DNA of 32,731 nt, taken from the NCBI GenBank assembly GCA_015069285.1, contig SVIX01000009.1, forward strand, positions 1-32,731. Direction: 5' to 3'. Source of the DNA: Clostridiales bacterium (GTDB lineage Bacteria; Bacillota; Clostridia; Christensenellales; Borkfalkiaceae). Below the pieces are notes generated by a model. The model saw nothing but the letters and a program-made list of their open reading frames with translations. It made no database searches and had not been told where the DNA came from. Made by a program: the position numbers and the translations under genes. Shown here piece by piece: positions 1 to 8,054 of this stretch (positions within the stretch are counted from its first letter, which is position 1; the number at the start of each line of letters is the position of its first letter).

Positions 1-81
1 TGTACGAAAGCGAGCAAAATACGAAGTATTTCGTAGGATTTTTCCGTAAAAAATCAACCAAGTGACGTGACAGAGCCTAAT

Positions 82-124
82 AAAAAAAACGGATAGAACC
101 GCTCTCTATCCGTTCTTTTTTTTA
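82..124 (-). terminator. Intrinsic terminator of the amino-acid transporter operon
   Basis: A 9-bp stem (AACGGATAG at 88-96 with CTATCCGTT at 106-114) has a run of A on its left and of T on its right. Read on the minus strand the hairpin is followed by eight U residues, so it should end transcripts coming out of the YerC-like gene, whose stop codon lies at its edge. The A/T tails make it work in both directions. Confidence 0.85.
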
Positions 125-406
125 CGACTGTTTATCAATGACGTCTTTATATCCGCCGTCACCGTAGCGTACACATTTAGATACGCGCGCAAGCGTTGCG
201 GAGGAAATTTCCGTTTCCTCTACGATTTCGTTATACGTTTTGCCCTGCAATAACATTTTTGCCGCGCGCAGGCGTTGACTCATCGCCTCTAATTCTTTTA
301 TCGTGCATAAATCGTCTAAAAACTTTTCCGTTTCCTCTATCGTTTCTAACGCGAGAAAGGCTTCGTACAATTCTTTACGCATCGTCTTATCGTTTTTTAA
401 AGTCAT
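122..406 (-). CDS. YerC/YecD family TrpR-like DNA-binding protein
   Basis: A 94-residue protein of the YerC/YecD family, a TrpR-superfamily group of small helix-turn-helix proteins whose ligand is generally not known. It contains the family core around residues 34-50 (CTIKELEAMSQR) and a predicted HTH at about 54-79 (GKTYNEIVEETEISSATLAR). The start is supported by an AAGGGG ribosome binding site. It is the last gene of an operon with an amino-acid ABC transporter, 14 bases after the ATPase gene, so a role in sensing or controlling amino-acid uptake is reasonable but is an inference. The family call is firm; the operator and effector cannot be read from the sequence. Confidence 0.88.
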   Translation of the reverse strand: MTLKNDKTMRKELYEAFLALETIEETEKFLDDLCTIKELEAMSQRLRAAKMLLQGKTYNEIVEETEISSATLARVSKCVRYGDGGYKDVIDKQS

Positions 407-420
407 ACTTTTCTATCCCC

Positions 421-1221
421 TTATTCCGCCTTAGCAAAAAAAGCTTTCGTTTTATCGCTTTGCGGTTCGTCGAAAATTTGCGCAGGCGTACCCATTTCCT
501 CTATCACACCGTCTGCCATAAAAATAATTTTATCCGACACGTTGCGGGCAAACTCCATTTCGTGCGTTACGATAATCATCGTTCTGCCCTCGTCGCGCAA
601 AGTCTTAATAACCTTTAACACCTCGCCCGTAAGCTCGGGGTCGAGCGCGCTCGTCGGTTCGTCAAAACACAAAATATCGGGAGAAAGCGCCAAAGCGCGC
701 GCAATCGCCACGCGTTGCTGTTGTCCGCCCGAAAGCTCGCAAGGGTAGTTGTCTTTTTTGTTTTCCAATCCCACGCGCGTTAAAAGCTCCATCGCTTTTT
801 CTTCGTTTTTACAGCGCATTTCTTTGCGCATTTTACGGCGTTCGAAAAACTTGATGCCTTGCTCCTTCCAAGCGTTCTCCTCCTGCACGTCCATCGCAAG
901 CGTTACGTTTTTCAACGCGCTGTACTGCGGAAAAAGATTAAAGTTTTGAAAGACCATACCAAAAGTCAGCTTTTTATCGCTAATGTTTTCCCTTTTTTCC
1001 CCGCTTGTGGGCAAAGGAAAGATAACTTCGCCGTCCACCGTAATCGTGCCATTATCCGCCGTTTCCAAAAAATTTAAGCAACGCAAAAGGGTAGTTTTTC
1101 CGTTCCCCGAAGACCCGATAACAGAAACTACTTCGCCTTTTTCCATTTCAAACGATACGCCCTTTAAAACTTCCGTATCGCCGAATTTTTTATATAAATC
1201 CTTCACTTCCAAAAACGCCAT
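421..1221 (-). CDS. Polar amino-acid ABC transporter ATP-binding protein
   Basis: ATPase subunit (266 aa) of a polar amino-acid uptake transporter, a cytoplasmic partner of the adjacent permease. Visible motifs are Walker A GSSGNGKTT (residues 36-44), the Q-loop region FQNFNLFP (91-98), signature LSGGQ (163-167), Walker B with DEPTSALDP (about 183-195) and the H-loop His220. It is about 25 residues longer than the usual roughly 240 aa; extra charged residues sit between the Q-loop and the signature (about 115-140) and around 70-85. The gene starts with ATG behind AAGGTG and begins 2 bases after the permease stop. The substrate is not evident. Confidence 0.95.
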   Translation of the reverse strand: MAFLEVKDLYKKFGDTEVLKGVSFEMEKGEVVSVIGSSGNGKTTLLRCLNFLETADNGTITVDGEVIFPLPTSGEKRENISDKKLTFGMVFQNFNLFPQYSALKNVTLAMDVQEENAWKEQGIKFFERRKMRKEMRCKNEEKAMELLTRVGLENKKDNYPCELSGGQQQRVAIARALALSPDILCFDEPTSALDPELTGEVLKVIKTLRDEGRTMIIVTHEMEFARNVSDKIIFMADGVIEEMGTPAQIFDEPQSDKTKAFFAKAE

Positions 1222-1223
1222 AA

Positions 1224-1922
1224 CTACACCTTATAATAGGACAATTTCTTTTCTATATAATTAAATAAAACGGTAAGAAGTCCTACGAACAATAAATAGA
1301 ACGCGCCTGCGTAGAATAACGGCCAAATAATCGCCTTGCTCGCAAACATATCCGCTACTTTGATAATTTCAATTACGCCGATAACGCGCGCCAACGCCGT
1401 ATCTTTCACGAGCGTAATAATCTCGTTACTCATCGGCGGAATAATCCGCTTAACTACCTGCATAAATACGATTTTTCTGAAAATCTGTCCTTTGGTCATA
1501 CCAAGCACTTGCCCCGCCTCGTACTGACCTTTGGGGATAGATTCGATACCGCCACGGAAAATTTCCGAAAAATACGCGGCGTAATTGATAACGAACGCGA
1601 TTAAAGTGGCAATCAACGCACCGCCGTTGTCAATCCCCCAGTTAAAATACAAGTAATTGTCTAACTGACCAAACGGATTCGTACCCGTCTTGGAAAGCAT
1701 ACCGGGCAAATAGTACACGATGAAAAGTTGTAACATCAACGGAACGCCCCGTATAACCCATACGATTACTTTAAATACGCCTTTCACCGCTTTGATTTTG
1801 CTCATCGTGCAAAACGCAATCAATAACCCCAACGGCACAGCCAAAAGAAGGGTTAAAACGAATAATAAACAAGTTACCGCAAAGCCTTCGAGAAGGCTTT
1901 GCGTAACGGTAATAAACATCAT
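1224..1922 (-). CDS. Polar amino-acid ABC transporter permease
   Basis: Integral membrane permease (232 aa) of the HisM/GlnP type. Hydrophobic segments are visible at about 12-38, 50-75, 100-120, 150-175 and 195-220. The EAA loop that docks on the ATPase is at about residues 127-146 (IESIPKGQYEAGQVLGMT). The gene begins with two consecutive ATG codons behind AAGGA; the first is used here. It lies 39 bases downstream of the binding-protein gene and 2 bases upstream of the ATPase gene. A single permease gene implies a homodimeric channel. Confidence 0.95.
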   Translation of the reverse strand: MMFITVTQSLLEGFAVTCLLFVLTLLLAVPLGLLIAFCTMSKIKAVKGVFKVIVWVIRGVPLMLQLFIVYYLPGMLSKTGTNPFGQLDNYLYFNWGIDNGGALIATLIAFVINYAAYFSEIFRGGIESIPKGQYEAGQVLGMTKGQIFRKIVFMQVVKRIIPPMSNEIITLVKDTALARVIGVIEIIKVADMFASKAIIWPLFYAGAFYLLFVGLLTVLFNYIEKKLSYYKV

Positions 1923-1961
1923 ATTCTATATTCCTTTTTGCTTTAATTGAACGAGTCTTCG

Positions 1962-2759
1962 TTATTTTTGCGAAGAATAATCCGTCACCAATTTCGTGGT
2001 AACGTTATACCTTTCCGCAAGTTCCATCATATAACCGTTTTGTAAATATTCTTCAAATTTCGCGTTGACTTTCGCCGTCAACTCGCTACCTTTCTTGAAC
2101 CCAACCGCGTAATATTCTACGTCGATTTGAATACTCTCGTTAATGGTTATATTTGCAAAATCGCTTTGTCCTACGAGCGATTCCGCAAGCAACACGTCTA
2201 CCACCGCGTATTGCGCCGTTCCCGCGTTTACCTCTCTAACCGCGTCCATTTGCGAGGCTACCGGTTTCGTGTTTGCGCCTTCAATCTCACTTGCGTAGCT
2301 TTCGCCCGCCGAACCGCTTTCGTACGCAACCGATTTGCCTGCCAAGCCCTCTTTCGTCGCCACTTCTTCCGTCGTCGCTAAACGGATAACGCATTGCGCG
2401 TTCATCATATAATGATAGGTAAAGTCTACTTTGTCCGCTCTTTGGATACCGTCGTCGTCCTCTACGTTTGCCGTAAATCCGTTCCAAATACAATCAATCG
2501 TGCCACCTTCAAGCTCCGAATATTTATTCGTCCACTCAATTTCTTTAAAACGCACTTTGTAACCCAATTCTTCAAACGTCTTTTTCGCAAGCTCCGTGTC
2601 AAACCCTACAAGCTCGCCTTTGTCGTTCGTGTAATTCATCGGCGCGTAATCGGTATAACCGACCGTAATCGTCTTTTCATCCGTTTTACAACACGCCAAC
2701 GCGCCCAAACAACCTACCGTCGCTAAAACTGTCGCCATAACTTTAAATATCTTTTTCAT
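1962..2759 (-). CDS. Amino-acid ABC transporter substrate-binding lipoprotein
   Basis: Extracellular solute-binding protein (265 aa, SBP family 3) that captures a polar amino acid for the adjacent permease. The N-terminus is a positively charged, hydrophobic signal with a cysteine-rich end (Cys17, Cys23, Cys24); the likely lipidated residue is Cys23 or Cys24. The mature part starts with the family pattern TVGYTDYAPMNY and LVGFDTELAKK. First gene of the transporter operon, with a strong AAAGGAGAG ribosome binding site and a TTTACA/TATAAT promoter just upstream. Specificity cannot be decided by eye; glutamine, cystine and lysine/arginine-type proteins share these motifs. Confidence 0.93.
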   Translation of the reverse strand: MKKIFKVMATVLATVGCLGALACCKTDEKTITVGYTDYAPMNYTNDKGELVGFDTELAKKTFEELGYKVRFKEIEWTNKYSELEGGTIDCIWNGFTANVEDDDGIQRADKVDFTYHYMMNAQCVIRLATTEEVATKEGLAGKSVAYESGSAGESYASEIEGANTKPVASQMDAVREVNAGTAQYAVVDVLLAESLVGQSDFANITINESIQIDVEYYAVGFKKGSELTAKVNAKFEEYLQNGYMMELAERYNVTTKLVTDYSSQK

Positions 2760-2773
2760 TTTTTCTCTCCTTT

Positions 2774-2791
2774 GAGTAAATCACTTTACTC
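2774..2791 (-). promoter_or_regulatory. Inverted repeat next to the ribosome binding site of the transporter operon
   Basis: GAGTAAA and TTTACTC form a perfect 7-bp inverted repeat with a 4-base spacer. It lies downstream of the predicted start of transcription and touches the Shine-Dalgarno sequence (2765-2773), so it could be an operator or a leader hairpin. Whether the YerC-like product of the same operon binds here is unknown. Confidence 0.5.
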
Positions 2792-2814
2792 CGCTAAAGT
2801 ATTTTTATGTGACT

Positions 2815-2843
2815 ATTATACTTTATTACGATAAAGTTGTAAA
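2815..2843 (-). promoter_or_regulatory. Sigma-A type promoter of the amino-acid transporter operon
   Basis: On the minus strand, TTTACA (2838-2843) and TATAAT (2815-2820) are separated by exactly 17 bases. This gives a leader of about 45-50 bases before the binding-protein start. Confidence 0.8.
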
Positions 2844-2922
2844 GCGTTTTTGCGTACTTTTTTAAAAAAAATTAAAAAAAATTTTTTACAATAAACCGAT
2901 TGCTTTGTTTTGGTGGAAATTC

Positions 2923-2937
2923 GCGCCGTATCGGCGC
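2923..2937. other. Small GC-rich hairpin
   Basis: GCGCCG and CGGCGC form a 6-bp stem with a TAT loop, followed on the plus strand by ATTTTAAAT. It sits between the transporter promoter and the pseudouridine synthase gene, next to a much longer hairpin. It may contribute to termination, but there is no clear T run on the minus strand. Confidence 0.4.
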
Positions 2938-2950
2938 ATTTTAAATGACG

Positions 2951-3003
2951 AACTACCCGTTAAGCAAAGCGGTATCAACGCTTTGCTTAACGGGTAGTTT
3001 TTT
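2951..3003. terminator. 20-bp perfect hairpin after the pseudouridine synthase gene
   Basis: A perfect 20-bp stem (2951-2970 with 2980-2999, loop GGTATCAAC) is followed on the plus strand by TTTTTT. The only gene that ends here is on the minus strand, where the hairpin is followed by CGTCATTTAAAA rather than a U run. It may be a transcript-end or RNA-stabilising structure for the minus-strand operon, or a terminator for plus-strand transcription; the orientation is odd. Confidence 0.55.
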
Positions 3004-3021
3004 AGTTTTCATTTGTGTTGG

Positions 3022-3849
3022 TTATACCTCAAAACGGGAAACGAAGGTTTTATTTTTTAAATACGCTAACGCGCCGTCCAAATCGAAGGTCAATTTTTTC
3101 GCGACGAGATGTTGCCTCGTGGCGTTTTGCGCGCGGTTTTTTTGAGCGTCGCCGTATTTCATATCCCCAACGACGGGGCAGGCAATATGCGCCAGATGCG
3201 CGCGAATTTGATGCGTTTTGCCCGTATGCAATACCACTTCGATTTTCCACGTTCCGTCCGCTTGTTTTTGCGCGTTTTTGTATTCGGTAATAATTTTTTC
3301 ACTTTCCTTTACGGGCGAATCGTAAACGCGCACGAGCGAACGCGATTCGTCCTTTTTTAAATAGGCGACCAACACGTCTTCCCGTTTAGGAAACGCTCCG
3401 AAACAACGGGCGAAATAAATTTTTTCCACGCGTTTTTCTTTGAACGCTAAAAGAAGGGCGCGTTCCGTTTCTTCGTTTTTAGCAAACGCCATAAGACCAC
3501 GGGTATTTCTGTCCAAGCGGTGAATAAAAGCGTAGGCGTTTTCCTTCTTTTGCGTTAAATGCGCAAAAACGGCTTCGGAATTTACTCCGCTTTCTTTATC
3601 GACGATAAGCACGTTTTCGTCCTCGTAAACGGTTTCGTACGCCTGTTTTTCTTCCTGTTTCGGCGTAAGATAGTAACGCACGACGTCCCCGACTTGTAAA
3701 AGCAAATCGGTATCCGTTTTTTTACCGTTCACTTTAATTTCTCGGTTTTTCAAAAGCTGAGAAAAGTAAAAGGAGGCTTGCGGAGAATTTGCGTCTGTAA
3801 ATTGTTTTAGGCTTTGCGCTTTATCGCAAACGAGTTCTATCATAGACAT
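3022..3849 (-). CDS. RluA family pseudouridine synthase
   Basis: Converts uridine to pseudouridine in rRNA or tRNA. A 275-aa protein with an N-terminal S4-like RNA-binding region (about 1-60) followed by the RluA catalytic domain. The catalytic motif reads HRLDRNTRGLM with Asp113 as the nucleophilic aspartate; the usual form is HRLDxxTSGL, so the Ser is replaced by Arg here. The later family motif TGKTHQIRAHLAHI is intact. The first ATG (3849) is 1 base after the ABC gene's stop, and a second ATG two codons later is possible. Last gene of the plsC-gltS-ABC operon. The exact target position cannot be assigned. Confidence 0.92.
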   Translation of the reverse strand: MSMIELVCDKAQSLKQFTDANSPQASFYFSQLLKNREIKVNGKKTDTDLLLQVGDVVRYYLTPKQEEKQAYETVYEDENVLIVDKESGVNSEAVFAHLTQKKENAYAFIHRLDRNTRGLMAFAKNEETERALLLAFKEKRVEKIYFARCFGAFPKREDVLVAYLKKDESRSLVRVYDSPVKESEKIITEYKNAQKQADGTWKIEVVLHTGKTHQIRAHLAHIACPVVGDMKYGDAQKNRAQNATRQHLVAKKLTFDLDGALAYLKNKTFVSRFEV

Positions 3850-3850
3850 A

Positions 3851-6673
3851 TTACGGTTGACGGATAAGTTCCACGGGTTTTTTCTTGGAGATTTTAATAA
3901 TGGGCAACGCAGAAGAAATAACGGATAACAGCAAGCTCATTCCCGTTATCAACAGCACCTGTCTTACACCGAATAACGCAAACGACACGAAAATTTGCAT
4001 CGTGTTTTTGATATACGAATTGACGAAAAGGCAACCAAAGGCAGAAAACGCGCTTGCCAAAACGCCGTTGATGATTGCGATAATTAAGCTTTCGCATAAG
4101 AACACGAGAAATACGTCCTTTCCGCACGCGCCAAGACCGCGCAACACGCCGACGCTACGCTTTTTGTTGGCGATACTCGTACTGATATAATTATACAACA
4201 TAAACACGGAAAATACCGCCAAAGCAATCGTCGCGTATAAGAACAGTTTGGACGCTTGACGAATCATCGTTTCGTTCGATTCTATCGTAAGCAAAACGGA
4301 ATTGTTGTACCAAGACAACGACAAGCCTTCGTCCGTCGTGAAATACTCCACGATTTTATCCGCGCTCTTTTTCACGCTTTGCGCAGAGAACAAAATTTTC
4401 GTGTAGTCGCCTTGCTTTGAATAAACGTTCAACTCGTCCATCAATTGGGGCGTCATCATTATTTTCATACGCGTAGAATCGACGTGATAGGAGCTATCCA
4501 CGCCAAAATAAACGCCTACGATTTTCACGTCTTTTTCCACCGTTTCCCCCGTCTTACCCGAACGTAGTTTAAGCTTTGCCGTAAGGGGGCGCGGTTCTTT
4601 TTGCAAAACACTCAAAATTTCTTTGAGCGCCTCGCGGTTGGAATCCCTCGAACTGTGCGCAAACAGATTGAACAAAGAAGCGACACGCTCCGCGTCCTCG
4701 TCTTCCAGCGCGTTAATCTCTTTGGCGAACAAATTGCGTAAATTTTCGTAATGGATAAAGATTTCGTCGTCCGCCACGGGAATTTTTGCGCTTTGGGGAT
4801 ATTCGCCCGAAAAGAGCAACGTCTTATCCACGTCGTAGTTATCGACGTTATACACGTACCCCATCGCCTTTTTGGACTCTTTTACCCCTTCAACGTTTAA
4901 AAACCAATCATTGTTTCCGCCGTAAAAAACGTCCTCGATTTTTTCCGATTTTTTGTACGCGTTTTTATAACCTTCCTCTACGAACAGGCATTTATGCAAT
5001 CCGCCGTCGATATACGCAGTATAATCTTCCATCAACGCGTAATAATTCGCGTCGTACGGGGGTAAATTTTTAATCACGTCGTATTTTTTAGGTATCTCAC
5101 CGCAATCGATAAGCCCGACGATTTTATAGTTCCCGTCGCCGATACAAACGGTTTTGTCTATCAAGTCCGCGCGCGTGGCAACCTCTTTGCCGTTAAGCGT
5201 TTCGCCGTTCAAATAGAAGAGAATACAATCGGCAAGATAGGTGGATATTGCCACCTCTTTTAAGCTCTCCTTTACGATTCTATTATTGTCATACAAAAGT
5301 TCAGGGTATCTGCCCTCCACCACGCGACAACCAAATTCTTTCAACGCTTTTTCCGTAGGGGCAAACTCAACGAATCCGTTTACCGTGTTCGCGTAGTAGC
5401 TTTTTCCGATAACCCTATCCGATTCCGTTATTTCTAAAATGGAAGCGGAATGGTATACCCCGCCCGAAGTGTTCAAGCGGAAATCGAAAATTCCTTTCAC
5501 CGCGCCGTCCGTTTCCTCCGCCAAACGCTCTATCACTTGCTCGGAAACTTTTACACCGTATTTATCCTCTCTGTCTTCATCGAGGATATACGACGCGTTC
5601 GCCACCACCGTCGAGTCTTTTTCAAGCAAACTGTTTTTTAATATCCTTGCCGTGTTGAAATTGGCTATCGTATCAAACAAACCAAACACCGCAAACGCCA
5701 ACGCGGAAATGAGAATGGTAATAACCAATCTCACGGGTTTTACACCGAGCGATTTTACCCCCAAATACGCCGAACTTCTAAATTTCATTTTGCTATTTTT
5801 TAACGCAATCGGTTGCGTTTCTTTGCGTTCGACTTTCCCCGTCGCGCATTTTTCGCGATAGCTCGGATTTTCCGTGATTTCCAATTTCTTGCGTTCTTTT
5901 ATCGCCGTCGCCACGACGTCTTTTTCCCTTTCGGAAAGTTGAGCGCCCTCGCGGATAACCAGCGTATCTTCTTGTTCGCTGACATTGCCTGCAATTTCCC
6001 GTTCGGCAAAGGTAATATCCTCCACGACCCGTCCGTCCACCAAACGGATAATTCTGTCGGCGTATTTTTCCGCAAATTCGTTATCGTGTGAAACGACGAT
6101 AACCAATTTATCCTTAGACAGCTTTTTCAGCGTGTCAAACACCTGTTTTGCCGTTACGCTATCCAACGCGCCCGTCGGCTCGTCCGCCATAATAATTTGC
6201 GGGCGTTTAACGAGCGCGCGCGCTATCGCAACGCGCTGTCTTTGTCCGCCGGAAAGCTCGGACGGTTTGCGCGTTCGCAACTCCTCAATGTCCACCTCTT
6301 TAAAAAGACGGTCTATCTCCTCTTCGTCCGCCTCCCGACCTTGCAACTCTAACGCCATTTTGACGTTATACTCAACGGTATATTCCGCCAAAAGATTATA
6401 TTCTTGGAAGATAAACCCGACGAAGGTATTACGATAAGCGTCGTATTCTTTGGGCGAGAACGCGGAGAAACTTTTATCTTGTATAAAAATATCCCCCTCG
6501 TCTATCGCGTCAAGTCCGCCGATGACGTTCAACAGCGTCGTTTTTCCGCAACCGCTTTTCCCCGTCACGAACACCATACCCGCAGTCGGAAAGGTAAGCG
6601 ATACGCCGTTCAAGGCGTACACTTCCCCTGCTTTCGTTTTATACTTCTTCTTTACCTTCTTCAGTTCCAGCAT
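3851..6673 (-). CDS. MacB-like ABC transporter, ATPase fused to FtsX-type permease
   Basis: One 940-aa chain with an N-terminal ATPase and a C-terminal FtsX-type permease. The ATPase carries Walker A GKSGCGKTT (38-46), signature LSGGQ (140-144), Walker B with DEPTGALD (about 164-171) and switch His196. A charged linker (about 225-300) leads to a membrane segment near 312-335, a roughly 450-residue extracytoplasmic domain, and three C-terminal membrane segments ending in the conserved PIIKISKKKPVELIR. This is the mechanotransmission type used for peptide or lipoprotein export, antimicrobial-peptide resistance or cell-wall control, not import. The start has AGGAGG upstream; the first 35 bases overlap the GltS gene end. 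The substrate is unknown. Confidence 0.92.
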   Translation of the reverse strand: MLELKKVKKKYKTKAGEVYALNGVSLTFPTAGMVFVTGKSGCGKTTLLNVIGGLDAIDEGDIFIQDKSFSAFSPKEYDAYRNTFVGFIFQEYNLLAEYTVEYNVKMALELQGREADEEEIDRLFKEVDIEELRTRKPSELSGGQRQRVAIARALVKRPQIIMADEPTGALDSVTAKQVFDTLKKLSKDKLVIVVSHDNEFAEKYADRIIRLVDGRVVEDITFAEREIAGNVSEQEDTLVIREGAQLSEREKDVVATAIKERKKLEITENPSYREKCATGKVERKETQPIALKNSKMKFRSSAYLGVKSLGVKPVRLVITILISALAFAVFGLFDTIANFNTARILKNSLLEKDSTVVANASYILDEDREDKYGVKVSEQVIERLAEETDGAVKGIFDFRLNTSGGVYHSASILEITESDRVIGKSYYANTVNGFVEFAPTEKALKEFGCRVVEGRYPELLYDNNRIVKESLKEVAISTYLADCILFYLNGETLNGKEVATRADLIDKTVCIGDGNYKIVGLIDCGEIPKKYDVIKNLPPYDANYYALMEDYTAYIDGGLHKCLFVEEGYKNAYKKSEKIEDVFYGGNNDWFLNVEGVKESKKAMGYVYNVDNYDVDKTLLFSGEYPQSAKIPVADDEIFIHYENLRNLFAKEINALEDEDAERVASLFNLFAHSSRDSNREALKEILSVLQKEPRPLTAKLKLRSGKTGETVEKDVKIVGVYFGVDSSYHVDSTRMKIMMTPQLMDELNVYSKQGDYTKILFSAQSVKKSADKIVEYFTTDEGLSLSWYNNSVLLTIESNETMIRQASKLFLYATIALAVFSVFMLYNYISTSIANKKRSVGVLRGLGACGKDVFLVFLCESLIIAIINGVLASAFSAFGCLFVNSYIKNTMQIFVSFALFGVRQVLLITGMSLLLSVISSALPIIKISKKKPVELIRQP

Positions 6674-8054
6674 CCTGTTTTTCCCTCCTAAAAATCTGCG
6701 CTCTGAATAAAAGCAAGTTCATCGCGATAAAAAAAGCAATCAAAATGACGAGCGTCAAAATGGGTTGTTTGGGCGCAAGCGTAGCAAGCAACATCATTGG
6801 AAAGCCGAACACGATTGCCGGGAAATTTTGATACACCAAATTGTCCGACGCCGGCGATTTAAACTCCCCGTCGATTTCACGGAGCAAAATAATTCCCGTA
6901 CTCGCCGTACCCGTCAACATACCGTACATCATCAAAAACTGCTCGTTTTCGTATTTTTTGAAGAGCGTTTTCGCAACGAACAAGTTATACGCATAAGTAG
7001 CCACAAGCCCCACGACGCCGAGGATTAAAATAACGCCCCAATAATTTTTCAAAACGTCCAAACGGATAGCGGCGATTCCCGCCACGACCATAATATCAAA
7101 AAAACAATTCCCCACACGCGTAAGTAAAAAGTTGTTCACGTATTCCTTTTTTATCACCGATTTTTTGCGTAAAAATTTGATTACGACTTTTACTAAGGTC
7201 GCCGTCAAAACGCCGAGCAAGAAGTTAAACCCGTAAATCACCGACTTCATACCCGGTAACAATAAACCCAACCCGTACATCACGAAATACGCCAAAACGT
7301 AAGCAAGCGCAATCAACGCGATTTGCACGGTAATTTTATCCATACTGCCGTTCATAGGAATTTCGTTATCCGATTGTACTTCTTCTGAGGAAAGTTTTCC
7401 TTCCTCAAAGGCGGTCGTAGGCAATTTTCCCTTTTTACGCAAAACGTGTAAATGCACGACGCCACCGAGGCTTGCGCTCAAAAAACCGAGCGCCGCTATC
7501 GTTAAACCGAAACTTCTTCCGCCGACGAACCCGTAGTCGCTTTCGTAAATACTGCCGTAATTGAGCGCCTGACCCGTGCCTTGTCCGTACCCGAAAGGCA
7601 ATAAAATCCCTGCCACGGGGAAAAAGCCGTCGATAATAAGCGCAACGATAAGCGTAATTCCAAAACCTAAAATCGCCTGCAATAAATAGGTCGAAACGGT
7701 TGTCACGCCCGTATTGAAAATTTCTTTATTCCGTTCTTTCGTCAACTTTTTGTCCGAATTTTTCAACGCCGTTGCAATAAAACCAAGCGCCAAAGTGTGA
7801 TAGGTAATAATTTCCAACGCCTCTCCGCCCTTTCCGCCAAAGCAAGGCGCGTCAAAAATGAACTTACCCGTTACGGCGGTATAAATACCGCTAATAAGCA
7901 ATAACATCAAACCCGCCAATACGGAGGTGGGGATTAACGACGCGCGTAAAAATTTGACCGATTTTTTCAAGCTGTTGGCAATCAATAACCTTACGAGTAA
8001 GACGGCAACGAGTAAAAAACCGCCCCACACGTCAAAGCCCCAAAAATTTTCCAT
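6639..8054 (-). CDS. GltS-like sodium/glutamate symporter family protein
   Basis: A 471-aa polytopic membrane protein resembling the sodium/glutamate symporter GltS family. It has many hydrophobic helices, two related halves, and glycine-rich loops such as FGYGQGTGQALNYG (about 178-191) and a second-half TGTASTGIILLR. It is longer than typical GltS (about 400 aa) because of a hydrophilic central loop at about 208-235 and a charged C-terminal tail. AAGGAG precedes the ATG; the gene overlaps the acyltransferase gene by 23 bases and the ABC gene by 35, so the three are translationally coupled. Glutamate as substrate is a family inference. Confidence 0.82.
   Translation of the reverse strand: MENFWGFDVWGGFLLVAVLLVRLLIANSLKKSVKFLRASLIPTSVLAGLMLLLISGIYTAVTGKFIFDAPCFGGKGGEALEIITYHTLALGFIATALKNSDKKLTKERNKEIFNTGVTTVSTYLLQAILGFGITLIVALIIDGFFPVAGILLPFGYGQGTGQALNYGSIYESDYGFVGGRSFGLTIAALGFLSASLGGVVHLHVLRKKGKLPTTAFEEGKLSSEEVQSDNEIPMNGSMDKITVQIALIALAYVLAYFVMYGLGLLLPGMKSVIYGFNFLLGVLTATLVKVVIKFLRKKSVIKKEYVNNFLLTRVGNCFFDIMVVAGIAAIRLDVLKNYWGVILILGVVGLVATYAYNLFVAKTLFKKYENEQFLMMYGMLTGTASTGIILLREIDGEFKSPASDNLVYQNFPAIVFGFPMMLLATLAPKQPILTLVILIAFFIAMNLLLFRAQIFRREKQDAGTEEGKEEV

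Noticed and set aside
1..81. Possible start of another gene or a repeat at the left edge
   Set aside because: Only a short stem around CGAAGTATTTCG is visible and no frame with a ribosome binding site; too little sequence to support a call.
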